Positions 10,436 through 18,532 of a stretch of DNA of 64,000 bases are shown in pieces (position 1 is the stretch's first letter; the number at the start of each line of letters is the position of its first letter). Made by a program: the position numbers and the translations under genes. Under the pieces are notes generated by a model. The model was not told the DNA's origin, did not search any database, and saw nothing but the letters and a program-made list of their open reading frames with translations. The stretch is from Halarcobacter bivalviorum (GTDB lineage Bacteria; Campylobacterota; Campylobacteria; Campylobacterales; Arcobacteraceae): NCBI RefSeq assembly GCF_003346815.1, contig NZ_CP031217.1, positions 1,798,001 to 1,862,000 on the forward strand, in the 5' to 3' direction.

Positions 10436-11512
10436 TTGAAAATAGGTAAATATGAGATAAAGCATCCAATAATCCAAGGGGGAATGGGTGTTGGAATTAG
10501 CTGGGATAGATTAGCTGGAACTGTAAGTAAAGAAGGTGGACTAGGAGTAATCTCAGCAGTTGGTACAGGATACTATAAAAGTGAAAATGTACATATTATA
10601 ACTAGAAAAGATAAACCAAAAGATGTTGCAAACTTTTATTCAAAAGATGCCTTAAATGAAATTGTAAAGAATGCAAGAAAAATCTGTGGGGATGCACCTT
10701 TAGCTTGTAATATTCTTTATGCAATTAATGATTATGGTAGAGTTGTAAAAGATGCTTGTGAAGCAGGTATTAATATAATTATCACAGGTGCTGGTATCCC
10801 AACAAATATGCCAGAATTTACAAAAGATTATCCAGATGTAGCTCTTGTTCCTATTGTTTCAAGTGCTAGAGCTTTAAAACTTATTTGTAAAAAATGGAAA
10901 AGATATAATAAAATTCCTGATGCAGTAATCGTTGAAGGTCCTTTAAGTGGTGGACACCAAGGATTTAAATATGAAGATTGTTTTAAAGAGGAATTCCAAT
11001 TAGAAAATATTGTTCCACCTGTAATTGAAGAAGCAAAAAACTGGGGAGAAGATATTCCTATAATTGCAGCTGGTGGGATTTGGGATAAGAATGATATTGA
11101 CAAGTTTTTAAATCTTGGTTGTGCTGGAGTTCAAATGGCAACAAGATTTATTGGAACACATGAATGTGATGCTGATATTGCTCTTAAAAAAGTTCTTATC
11201 GACTCAAAAGAAGAAGATATTAAACTTATGAAATCACCTGTTGGATTACCAGCAAGAGCTGTAAGAACTAACTTACAATTTTCTATAGAAAATAAAACTG
11301 CTCCTAAAGTAGCTTGTATCTCAAACTGTGTTGCACCATGTCATAGAGGGGTTGAAGCAAAAGCAGTTGGATATTGTATTGCAGATAGACTAGGAGCTGC
11401 TTATCAAGGTGACTTAGATACAGGTTTATTCTTCACAGGTTCAAATGGTTATAGAATGGATAAAATAATTTCAGTTCATGAGCTAATGGAAAAACTGATA
11501 AAAGGAGAATAA
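10436..11512 (+). CDS. fabX: FabX-like flavoenzyme (decanoyl-ACP dehydrogenase/isomerase type; nitronate monooxygenase fold)
   Basis: 358 residues, FMN-binding TIM barrel of the nitronate monooxygenase superfamily. The N-terminus has PIIQGGMGVGISWDRLAG, the active-site histidine is in PLSGGHQGFKYED, and IPIIAAGGIWDKNDI and VQMATRFIGTHECDA follow. Four cysteines are spaced C294-x3-C298-x3-C302-x11-C314, the kind of motif that holds a [4Fe-4S] cluster in Helicobacter pylori FabX, which introduces and isomerises a double bond in C10 acyl-ACP during unsaturated fatty acid synthesis. The start is TTG at 10436, six bases after AAGG. By comparison with FabX this is a lipid enzyme rather than a nitronate oxidase; the assignment is inference. 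Confidence 0.72.
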   Translation: MKIGKYEIKHPIIQGGMGVGISWDRLAGTVSKEGGLGVISAVGTGYYKSENVHIITRKDKPKDVANFYSKDALNEIVKNARKICGDAPLACNILYAINDYGRVVKDACEAGINIIITGAGIPTNMPEFTKDYPDVALVPIVSSARALKLICKKWKRYNKIPDAVIVEGPLSGGHQGFKYEDCFKEEFQLENIVPPVIEEAKNWGEDIPIIAAGGIWDKNDIDKFLNLGCAGVQMATRFIGTHECDADIALKKVLIDSKEEDIKLMKSPVGLPARAVRTNLQFSIENKTAPKVACISNCVAPCHRGVEAKAVGYCIADRLGAAYQGDLDTGLFFTGSNGYRMDKIISVHELMEKLIKGE

Positions 11513-11513
11513 A

Positions 11514-12905
11514 ATTCTTAAAAAGTTTTTTCTTCTAACTCTATTTATACTATTAACAAACTTTTCTGTTCTTGCAAATACTCTTGATGATTATAATAAT
11601 GCAAGAATGGAATACCTAAAGGCTGTTCTGAACAATGATAAAGCCAAAGAAATTGATAACTTAAAAATACTTATTTCTACTGGGAAAAAACTAAATAAAA
11701 ATATTTCAAAATATGAATCTGAATTAAATAAATATAATAAAGAAAATAAAAAACATATCAAAATTGAACCAATTAAAATTGAAGAACCTAAAAAAATAGA
11801 AAAAGCTAAAATCTCTAAAAAAATAAAAGAAGATACTGATAATTACAAATATACAATAAAATCTGTAGAATCAAGAAATAACATGGTTATTATTGATTTT
11901 AAATCTCCTGTTTCAAAAAACTTTATAAAATTTTCAGAAGAAAAAGCTAAATCTGGCTTCCAAGATATATATGATATAAAAGGAAGTTTTAAAGATGCAC
12001 ATCCCACAAAATTAAAAATTGATGGTGTAAAACAAATAGTAATAAAACAAGAAACACCTACTACACTAAGAATACTTTTTGAAGATAATAAAAATCTAAA
12101 AACTATATACTTTTTTGTAAATAATAAAAGACTTATCTTAAAAGTATTAGATGTAGAAAAAGAGAATAAAACAACTACAAATAAAATAGTTAAAAAAGCA
12201 AAAAAAGTTCAATATAGACCAGGGCTTAATAAAGTAGTTGTTATTGATGCTGGACATGGTGGTAAAGATGTAGGAGCAGTTGGCCCTAATAAAAGATATG
12301 AAAAAATAGTTGTATTTGAAGTGACAAAATATCTTGAGTCTTATTTGAAAAAAAGAGGATATAAAGTCTATCTAACTAGAAATAAAGATAGATTTATAAA
12401 AGTGAGAAATAGAACTATCTTAGCAAATGAAAAAAAAGCAGATATCTTTGTTTCAGTGCATGCTAATGCTGCTCACAAATCAAAAGTAAACAAACTAAAC
12501 GGTATAGAAACTTTCTTCTTAAGTCCAGCAAGAAGTGAAAGAGCTAAAAGAGTTGCAGCAAAAGAGAATAGTTCTGATGTAAGAAATATGAGTGGCTCAA
12601 CAAAAAAAGCTTTCTTAGAATCACTTAATAGACCAAGAATTACTGCTTCTCATAAACTATCAATTGATATTCAAAGAAACATGCTTTTTAGTACAAGAAA
12701 AATTCATAAAGATGTAATTGATGGAGGGGTAAGAGAAGGACCATTTTGGGTTTTAGTTGGAGCTCAAATGCCATCAGTTCTAATAGAATTAGGATATATA
12801 ACTCATCCTAAAGAATCTAAAAGACTATATAATTCAAAATATCAAAAGGCTTTAGCAGAAGGCATTGCTAATGGGATTGATTCATATTTTTTAAAAAATC
12901 CTTGA
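11514..12905 (+). CDS. Exported N-acetylmuramoyl-L-alanine amidase (AmiC-type), apparent ATT start
   Basis: 463 residues from an ATT at 11514. It cleaves the amide bond between N-acetylmuramate and stem peptide, chiefly at division septa. The ATT start gives a good signal peptide (LKKFFLLTLFILLTNFSVLA) and sits six bases after AAGGAG (11502-11507); an in-frame TAA is at 11499-11501, and the first ATG, 11607, would remove the signal. A Lys/Glu-rich linker is followed by an AMIN-like region (about 95-190) and an Amidase_3 domain (about 238-460) with VVIDAGHGGKDVGAVG, FVSVHANAAHKS and SVLIELGYITHPKES, which carry the zinc and catalytic residues. The ATT may be genuine or a substituted ATG. The 3' end overlaps the convergent Nudix gene by 38 bp. 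Confidence 0.85.
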   Translation: MLKKFFLLTLFILLTNFSVLANTLDDYNNARMEYLKAVLNNDKAKEIDNLKILISTGKKLNKNISKYESELNKYNKENKKHIKIEPIKIEEPKKIEKAKISKKIKEDTDNYKYTIKSVESRNNMVIIDFKSPVSKNFIKFSEEKAKSGFQDIYDIKGSFKDAHPTKLKIDGVKQIVIKQETPTTLRILFEDNKNLKTIYFFVNNKRLILKVLDVEKENKTTTNKIVKKAKKVQYRPGLNKVVVIDAGHGGKDVGAVGPNKRYEKIVVFEVTKYLESYLKKRGYKVYLTRNKDRFIKVRNRTILANEKKADIFVSVHANAAHKSKVNKLNGIETFFLSPARSERAKRVAAKENSSDVRNMSGSTKKAFLESLNRPRITASHKLSIDIQRNMLFSTRKIHKDVIDGGVREGPFWVLVGAQMPSVLIELGYITHPKESKRLYNSKYQKALAEGIANGIDSYFLKNP

Positions 12906-13311
12906 TTTTTGCAATAAGATGAACTTGTTTATGTTTTATTTTTGGTAAATCATCAATATCAAAAAATTTAACCTTTGAATTTTCCCAAGATAGATAGTTT
13001 TCTTGAAGTTTATCTTTTGTGAAATAAGAATCTATATTCTCAATTTTTTTTGCATTTACTATCCAAATACCAATATCTTTTTCTTCATTTTCCTGAGAAA
13101 AATATTTTTCAAAAAGATAAGTTTGAACATTAATTCCACACTCTTCTTTAAACTCTCTTTTTGCACACTCTTTGGCATTCTCGCTCTTAAGAATAACACC
13201 TTTTAAACAACCCCATCTATCTAAACTTTTAACTGATTTACAAAGTAAAATTTTAATGCTATTTTTTTCTATTTTATATAATAAAATTCCATAGGCTTTT
13301 ACTTTACTCAT
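12868..13311 (-). CDS. Nudix hydrolase
   Basis: 147 residues from the ATG at 13311 (MSKVKAYGILLY). The Nudix box is intact, reading GVILKSE, seven residues, then REFKEECGI, matching GX5EX7REUXEEXGU. Such enzymes hydrolyse nucleoside diphosphates linked to another moiety; the substrate is not predictable. An ATG 48 bp upstream adds a poor N-terminus, and the chosen start overlaps the LptF/G stop by 8 bp, typical for coupled genes. RNA pyrophosphohydrolase (RppH) usually lacks this N-terminal form, so I leave the symbol blank. The 3' end overlaps the convergent amidase gene. Confidence 0.82.
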   Translation of the reverse strand: MSKVKAYGILLYKIEKNSIKILLCKSVKSLDRWGCLKGVILKSENAKECAKREFKEECGINVQTYLFEKYFSQENEEKDIGIWIVNAKKIENIDSYFTKDKLQENYLSWENSKVKFFDIDDLPKIKHKQVHLIAKIKDFLKNMNQSH

Positions 13312-14374
13312 ATTTCTTTCTCTTTCTATAAATAAGATATGTAATACTAAACCATACAAATAGAGGTAATAATAAAGAAAGTTCTGGTTTTATCACTCCA
13401 CTATTAGAGAATTTATATAACATAAAGAAAACTCCCCAAACAACAAGTGTTCCAAAAATTGTTAAAGAAGTGTAACTACCCATATTAAAAAATCTTCTAT
13501 TTAAAGAAGTAAAAATAAAGATAATCATAATTAAAGGCAGTATGAAAAAAGGAATAAATATTTCATAATAAATAGCTGCACGAATTTTATCTGTATTTAC
13601 ACCTTGCTTTTCAAGTAAAGATAATGCAGAAATTGCATCTAAAATAGAAAAACTAGATTTCTCTTCGTATACATTATCTAAGATTTTTGGTTTAAAGCCC
13701 TCTAAAGTGTTTAAAAACTTCTCATATCGTACTTCAAGTCTAGATGTTTCAAAGTTCATCTCTTTTGGTTTTTTAACTATTTTTGCATCAACTACATACC
13801 ATTTATTATTTTGAAAATAGGCTTTTTTAGCAATAATAGTCTCAACTAAATCTCTATCTTCAACTTTATAAATATGTATATCTTCTGCTTCTTTTCTTAA
13901 AGGATGAAGCTTTTTAAAATAGATAAAATTATTATCATATTTTAAAAAGATATCACTTTTTGTATTAGAAAAATAGTTTCCATCAAGTATTTTCTTTTTT
14001 TGTTCATAAGAGTAAGCAAGTGGTGTTGTTTGAATACCTATTAAAACAGTTAGTAATAAAAAAGAACTAATTACTGCAGGAAAATAAATATTTATTCTTC
14101 TTGCACCTAAAGAAGAAAATGCAACCAGCTCATTATTTCTTACAAAAATCACTAAAGTAACTATCCAAGCGAATACTAAAGATAATGGTAATGTTAATGT
14201 TAAAGTAAAAAAACTATTATACATAAGATATAAAAGTTGTAAATTTGCAGAGTTTGGTAAATCTTTTGAATTTTGTAAATAATCCATCCCAACGAAAAAA
14301 AGTTGTAATGACATTAGTACAATTATAAAATTAATTAGATATTTTTTTAGAATGTATTTTGTTATTATGCTCAT
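13304..14374 (-). CDS. LptF/LptG-family lipopolysaccharide export permease
   Basis: 356-residue inner-membrane protein of the YjgP/YjgQ family. It is one of the two permease halves that, with the LptB ATPase, extract lipopolysaccharide from the membrane and pass it to LptC. Three helices near the N-terminus (about 12-30, 55-80, 98-118), a periplasmic beta-jellyroll region (about 120-260) and three C-terminal helices (about 270-350) match the family. FVRNNELVAFSSLGARRINIYFP is the conserved coupling-helix region. LptF and LptG cannot be told apart reliably here. It lies 4 bp after pth on the minus strand and overlaps the Nudix gene. Confidence 0.88.
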   Translation of the reverse strand: MSIITKYILKKYLINFIIVLMSLQLFFVGMDYLQNSKDLPNSANLQLLYLMYNSFFTLTLTLPLSLVFAWIVTLVIFVRNNELVAFSSLGARRINIYFPAVISSFLLLTVLIGIQTTPLAYSYEQKKKILDGNYFSNTKSDIFLKYDNNFIYFKKLHPLRKEAEDIHIYKVEDRDLVETIIAKKAYFQNNKWYVVDAKIVKKPKEMNFETSRLEVRYEKFLNTLEGFKPKILDNVYEEKSSFSILDAISALSLLEKQGVNTDKIRAAIYYEIFIPFFILPLIMIIFIFTSLNRRFFNMGSYTSLTIFGTLVVWGVFFMLYKFSNSGVIKPELSLLLPLFVWFSITYLIYRKRKKYE

Positions 14375-14378
14375 ATTA

Positions 14379-14933
14379 TTATTTCAATGTAAATTTTGAT
14401 TTTACTTCGTCAATTGGTTCACTTTTAAGTGCTTCAATTGCTTTAATAGTATGAGTGATTATACCTTCTAATTTATTTAATTCCTCTTTTGAGAAGTTTG
14501 ATAATACATAATTTGCAACATCAGCTTTATCTGCTGGTTTACCAATACCTATTCTCACACGAATATACTCTTTACCAATATGAGAATCAATTGATCTTAA
14601 ACCATTATGACCACCATGTCCTCCACCTATTTTAAACTTAACAGTTCCAAAAGGTAAATCTAAATCATCATGAATCACAATAATATCTTCAATATCAATT
14701 TTATAATAATCTTTTATAGAGACAACAGCTTGTCCAGAATTATTCATATATGTAGTTGGTTTAGCAAATAAGTTATAGCCAGATTTTAAAAGATCTGCTT
14801 TAAAGTTTGATTTGTTTATATTTGAAGAAGACTGTAAGCCTTTAGTCATCTCATCGATAACTAAAAAACCTACATTATGTCTAGTTAATTGGTATTTTTC
14901 ACCAATATTTCCAAGACCTACAATTAAGTGCAT
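14379..14933 (-). CDS. pth: Peptidyl-tRNA hydrolase
   Basis: 184 residues. It recycles peptidyl-tRNA released prematurely from ribosomes by cutting the ester between peptide and tRNA. LIVGLGNIGEKYQLTRHNVGF holds the catalytic histidine, KPTTYMNNSGQAV is the second signature, and HDDLDLPFGTVKFKIGGGHGGHNGLRS is the third. It follows rplY with a 13-bp gap, the standard rplY-pth pairing in bacteria, and precedes the Lpt permease by 4 bp. Confidence 0.97.
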   Translation of the reverse strand: MHLIVGLGNIGEKYQLTRHNVGFLVIDEMTKGLQSSSNINKSNFKADLLKSGYNLFAKPTTYMNNSGQAVVSIKDYYKIDIEDIIVIHDDLDLPFGTVKFKIGGGHGGHNGLRSIDSHIGKEYIRVRIGIGKPADKADVANYVLSNFSKEELNKLEGIITHTIKAIEALKSEPIDEVKSKFTLK

Positions 14934-14946
14934 TGTAAACCTAAAA

Positions 14947-15483
14947 TTACTTAGCTTTAATTACACCTACAACTGGTACTCTTGGATCTAAGAAACATTG
15001 TACACCTTCTGGTAATACTAAGTTTCTTACTAAGATATTGTCACCAGTATCTAAGTCAGAAATTTGTAAATGGAAAGACTCTGGTAAGTTTTCAAATGTA
15101 CATTTAACTGGAACTCTTTTCTTGTGGAATACAAAAAGACCTTTATTTTTAAGACCTTTTGGTGTACCTTCAACAGTTACAGGAACTTTATAAGTAGCCT
15201 TAACACCTGGTTGTGCAACCATTAAATCAACATGTAATAAATCAGAAGTGATTGGACATTTTTGATATTCTTGTACAACTACTTTTAATACATTTCCATC
15301 TACATTTACATCAAATGCGATAGTTGTTTTGTTTCTTAAATATTTAATGAAATCATTCTTTTTGAATGCTGCATTAACGTTTTCTAAACCTTTACCATAA
15401 ATGTTAGCAATTAAGTAACCATCTCTTCTTAAAGTTTTAGTTGCTTGTTTTGTCATACTATCTCTTGCGATACCCTCTAACAT
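14947..15483 (-). CDS. rplY: 50S ribosomal protein L25, CTC-type
   Basis: 178 residues, the long L25 form with an added C-terminal beta domain (TL5/CTC type). It binds 5S rRNA. It begins [22 protein letters not shown]; the stretch [21 protein letters not shown] is the 5S-binding part, and the C-terminal domain ends near [19 protein letters not shown] precedes the ATG. A TAAAAT box about 45 bp upstream on the minus strand (around 15518-15523) is a plausible -10. It is the first gene of the minus-strand group rplY-pth-lpt-nudix. Confidence 0.94.
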   Translation of the reverse strand: MLEGIARDSMTKQATKTLRRDGYLIANIYGKGLENVNAAFKKNDFIKYLRNKTTIAFDVNVDGNVLKVVVQEYQKCPITSDLLHVDLMVAQPGVKATYKVPVTVEGTPKGLKNKGLFVFHKKRVPVKCTFENLPESFHLQISDLDTGDNILVRNLVLPEGVQCFLDPRVPVVGVIKAK

Positions 15484-15549
15484 AACTTTCCTTTGTTTTA
15501 AAATTGAACGCGTATTTTACTTAAATTTTTATTAAGATTTGTTTAAGCC

Positions 15550-15915
15550 CTATTTTATATTCTTAATATAGTAATATAATGACTTTAATTCTTCATTTGT
15601 CATAAAATATGTAGGCATAACTTTTGACTCTGTTTTATCTGATCTCAATTTATCTAAAAAAACTTCAAAAGATACATTATTTATGGCAGGAGCAATAATT
15701 TTTTTCTCTACTAATTTTTTTGTTTTTTTATCTATCTCTTTATATTTAGCAATAACTACTGGTTTATTACCTTTTTCATGACATTTTATACACCCTACTC
15801 CCCTTGGGTTTTCATATAACATTGCTCCATACTCAAACTTAGTAATAAATGAGTTATCAATGGGATTTGAAAAAAGAGCACTTACTATAAGTAAAATAAA
15901 AGATATAAACTTCAA
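15550..15915 (-). CDS. Small exported monohaem cytochrome c
   Basis: 121 residues. The N-terminal hydrophobic stretch KFISFILLIVSALFS is a signal peptide. The haem motif CIKCH is at about residues 42-46 within GVGCIKCHEKGNKPVV. Possible axial methionines lie late in the chain (VMPTYFMTNEEL), in the position usual for class I cytochromes c. It is predicted to be periplasmic, carrying electrons in a respiratory chain; the partner is unknown. It is transcribed alone, divergent from folD with an 87-bp gap between them. Confidence 0.82.
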   Translation of the reverse strand: MKFISFILLIVSALFSNPIDNSFITKFEYGAMLYENPRGVGCIKCHEKGNKPVVIAKYKEIDKKTKKLVEKKIIAPAINNVSFEVFLDKLRSDKTESKVMPTYFMTNEELKSLYYYIKNIK

Positions 15916-15961
15916 TATAAGCCTTTATTATGTAATTCGATATTAAAAAAGTTTTGGATAT

Positions 15962-15967
15962 TATACT
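15962..15967 (+). promoter_or_regulatory. Candidate -10 box for folD
   Basis: TATACT at 15962-15967 follows a TTTTGGATAT stretch and lies 35 bp before the folD ATG. This is consistent with a vegetative promoter for the folD-lepB-rpiB group. Sequence inference only. Confidence 0.4.
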
Positions 15968-16002
15968 AGCTTAAAATTAAATAGATATGAGGCTAGAACC
16001 TA

Positions 16003-16863
16003 ATGACATTACTAGATGGAAAAGCATTATCAGATAAGATTAAAGAAGAAGTAAGAGTTGAAGTTGAAAAACTTAAAAATGAAAAAAATATCACTCCAGG
16101 ACTAGCTGTAGTTCTTGTTGGTGATGATGCAGCAAGTGCAACTTATGTAAATAGTAAACACAAATCATGTGAAGCTGCAGGTATTTATTCAGAAGTTCAT
16201 ACAAAAGATTCTTCTACAACACAAGAAGAGTTATTAGAGTTAATTGAAAAGATGAACAATGACCCAAAACTTGATGGTATCTTAGTTCAATTACCATTAC
16301 CAAAACATATAGATACAACTACTGTTTTAGAAGCTATTAACCCTTTAAAAGATGTTGATGGATTTCACCCATATAATGTAGGAAGAATGGTATCTAACTT
16401 AGATGCATTTCTACCAGCTACACCATTTGGTGTAATGAGAATGTTTGAAGAGTACAATATTGGATTAAGCGGGAAAAATGTTGTTGTAATTGGTTCATCT
16501 GATATTGTTGGAAAACCAATGGCATCACTTTTAATTAATGCTAAAGCAACAGTAACAGTTTGTAACTCAAGAACAAAAGATTTAGCTTCTCACACAAAAG
16601 CTGCTGATATTGTTGTAATTGCAGTTGGAGTTCCTCACTTATTAAAAGGTGATATGTTAAAAGAAGGTGCTGTAGTTATTGATGTAGGTATTAATAGACT
16701 TGATACTGGAAAGTTAACTGGGGATGCAGATTTTGAAGATTGTAAAACTAAATGTTCATTTTTGACTCCTGTACCAGGTGGAGTTGGTCCAATGACAATT
16801 GGTATGTTATTAAAAAACACTCTTAAAGCAGCATATTTAAGAGATAAAAGAGAAAGTAAATAA
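16003..16863 (+). CDS. folD: Methylene-tetrahydrofolate dehydrogenase/cyclohydrolase
   Basis: 286 residues. Bifunctional enzyme converting 5,10-methylene-THF to 10-formyl-THF with NADP. YVNSKHKSCEAAGI contains the catalytic lysine, KLDGILVQLPLPKHI and DVDGFHP are substrate-site motifs, VVVIGSSDIVGKPMASLL is the Rossmann loop, and PVPGGVGPMTIGMLL is the C-terminal signature. The TAA stop shares its last A with the lepB ATG (16863), so the genes are coupled. The best Shine-Dalgarno candidate, GAGG, is ten bases before the ATG, slightly far. Confidence 0.97.
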   Translation: MTLLDGKALSDKIKEEVRVEVEKLKNEKNITPGLAVVLVGDDAASATYVNSKHKSCEAAGIYSEVHTKDSSTTQEELLELIEKMNNDPKLDGILVQLPLPKHIDTTTVLEAINPLKDVDGFHPYNVGRMVSNLDAFLPATPFGVMRMFEEYNIGLSGKNVVVIGSSDIVGKPMASLLINAKATVTVCNSRTKDLASHTKAADIVVIAVGVPHLLKGDMLKEGAVVIDVGINRLDTGKLTGDADFEDCKTKCSFLTPVPGGVGPMTIGMLLKNTLKAAYLRDKRESK

Positions 16864-17648
16864 TGCTTAGAAAATTATATAACTGGTCCTCTTCATGGAC
16901 TGGTACAATTGTAATTGTATTAACAATTATATTTTTTGTTGCACAAGCATTTGTAATTCCAAGTGGAAGTATGAAAAATACCCTTCTTATTGGAGATATG
17001 CTTTTTGTTAAAAAGTTTTCGTATGGTATTCCAGTTCCTAGAATTCCATGGATAGAACTACAAGTATTACCTGACTTTAAAGGAAATGGACATTTAATAG
17101 ATGGCCCTAGACCAAAAAGAGGAGATATTGTAGTATTTAGATATCCAAATAATGACAATATTCACTATGTAAAAAGAGCAGTTGCACTTCCAGGAGATAT
17201 TGTTGCATTAAAAGAGAAACATCTATTCTTACATCCAAAAGAGGGAAATGAGTTCGTAAGAGCAAACTATCCTAAAGAGAAGATTATTGAAACAGGTGGA
17301 AAACTTTTTGTGGTAAATCCATATAGAGATGAACATCCTGGTATTCACAATGACCCAAGTGTAAAAAGAGATGGTTTACAGCCTTATCAATTATTTGATA
17401 TGATGCCTATTAAAATACCAGAAGATGAATATTTTATGATGGGTGATAATAGAGACCACTCAAATGATTCAAGATTCTGGGGAACTGTAAATTATAAATA
17501 TATTGTAGGAAAACCTTGGTTTATCTATTTCTCATGGGATGAGAACAAAGAAGTTAGATGGGAAAGAGTATTTAGAACTGTTGAATCTTTAGAAGAAGAT
17601 ATGCAAGGTAAAGACATAGAAATAAATCATGAAAAAGGAATATACTAA
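16863..17648 (+). CDS. lepB: Signal peptidase I
   Basis: 261 residues, membrane-anchored serine protease that removes signal peptides from exported proteins. One N-terminal helix (about 13-32) is followed by box B, VIPSGSMKNTLLIGD, with the nucleophilic serine. Box D, IHYVKRAVALPGD, carries the catalytic lysine, and box E reads GDNRDHSNDSRFWG. It overlaps folD by one base and precedes rpiB by one base, so the three form an operon. This folD-lepB adjacency recurs in Campylobacterota. Confidence 0.96.
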   Translation: MLRKLYNWSSSWTGTIVIVLTIIFFVAQAFVIPSGSMKNTLLIGDMLFVKKFSYGIPVPRIPWIELQVLPDFKGNGHLIDGPRPKRGDIVVFRYPNNDNIHYVKRAVALPGDIVALKEKHLFLHPKEGNEFVRANYPKEKIIETGGKLFVVNPYRDEHPGIHNDPSVKRDGLQPYQLFDMMPIKIPEDEYFMMGDNRDHSNDSRFWGTVNYKYIVGKPWFIYFSWDENKEVRWERVFRTVESLEEDMQGKDIEINHEKGIY

Positions 17649-17649
17649 A

Positions 17650-18099
17650 ATGAAATACTTTATTGCAGCAGACCATGCTGGTATTGATTTTAAAGCTTTT
17701 GTAAAAGAACTTTTTGAAAAGAAAGGTCACGAGGTAATCGATTTAGGACCAAATACAAAAGATAGAGTTGATTATCCAGATTTTGCAGCTAAATTATGTA
17801 AAGAAGTATTAGCAAATGAAGGAAGCAAAGGAATTTTAATTTGTGGTTCTGGTATTGGAATGTCTATGGCAGCTAATAAATTTGATGGAATTAGAGCTGC
17901 ACTTTGTCACAATGAATATTCTGCAAAAATGGCAAGAGAACACAATGATGCAAATGTAATTTGTTTAGGGGAGAGAGTTTCTGGATATGGAATGATTGAA
18001 GCTATCATTGATGCATGGGATTCTTCTTCTTTTGAAGGTGGAAGACATGAAGGAAGAGTTGAAAAAATCAACGCTTTATTTGGTTCTTGTAGAGTATAA
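17650..18099 (+). CDS. rpiB: Ribose 5-phosphate isomerase B
   Basis: 149 residues. It interconverts ribose 5-phosphate and ribulose 5-phosphate in the pentose phosphate pathway. The start is the ATG at 17650 (KYFIAADHAGIDFK), just after the lepB stop; an ATG at 17629 inside lepB would add seven residues absent from the family. The active-site cysteine region is GTGIGMSMAAN-like, here LICGSGIGMSMAANK, and ALCHNEYSAKMAREHNDANV is conserved. AAAAAGGAA within the lepB end provides the ribosome binding site. Confidence 0.95.
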   Translation: MKYFIAADHAGIDFKAFVKELFEKKGHEVIDLGPNTKDRVDYPDFAAKLCKEVLANEGSKGILICGSGIGMSMAANKFDGIRAALCHNEYSAKMAREHNDANVICLGERVSGYGMIEAIIDAWDSSSFEGGRHEGRVEKINALFGSCRV

Positions 18100-18128
18100 G
18101 AGACTTGAAAGTTTATCTTTCAAGCCTC
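18100..18128. terminator. Convergent hairpin between rpiB and the GNAT gene
   Basis: CTTGAAAG (18104-18111) and CTTTCAAG (18117-18124) pair exactly around a 5-base loop, extended by GAG/CTC beyond one mismatch. It starts one base after the rpiB stop and contains the stop codon of the opposing gene in its loop. No strong T-run follows on either strand, so termination is probable but may be inefficient. Confidence 0.5.
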
Positions 18129-18532
18129 ATTAATACTCCATCTTCATCTTTATAATACTCTTTTAAAATCTTCACTTCTTTAAAACCAAACTTTTTATAA
18201 AGCATTATTGCTTTTTTATTTGAAATTCTAACTTCAAGCTGTAAAGGCTTTTTCTCTAAATTTTTTAAACTATATTCAATTAAAGAACTAGCTAAACCTA
18301 AACCTTGATATTTATCCAAAATAGCTAAAGAATATAGACGAAAAAAGTTTTTCCTTTTTAACCAAAGGATATAGCCTACGGTTTCGCCTATTTTTACTTT
18401 ATAGATAATACTACTTTTTATATGATAATAAAAAGAACTAAGTTTTAAAGCAAAAATATCATCTTTAAAGAGACTATTTTCAATCTCAAAAAGTCTTTTT
18501 ATATCCTCTTTACTAGCTCTACTTATTTTCAT
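18113..18532 (-). CDS. GNAT acetyltransferase (RimI-like)
   Basis: 139 residues, a single GNAT fold. The acetyl-CoA loop is seen in LAILDKYQGLGLASSLIEYSL, and the C-terminal LQLEVRISNKKAIMLYKKFGFKEV is the usual RimI-type beta strand and substrate edge. RimI modifies the N-terminus of ribosomal protein S18, but many relatives act on other substrates, so the symbol is withheld. The start overlaps the DUF2156 gene stop by 4 bp, suggesting coupled translation. Confidence 0.8.
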   Translation of the reverse strand: MKISRASKEDIKRLFEIENSLFKDDIFALKLSSFYYHIKSSIIYKVKIGETVGYILWLKRKNFFRLYSLAILDKYQGLGLASSLIEYSLKNLEKKPLQLEVRISNKKAIMLYKKFGFKEVKILKEYYKDEDGVLMRLER

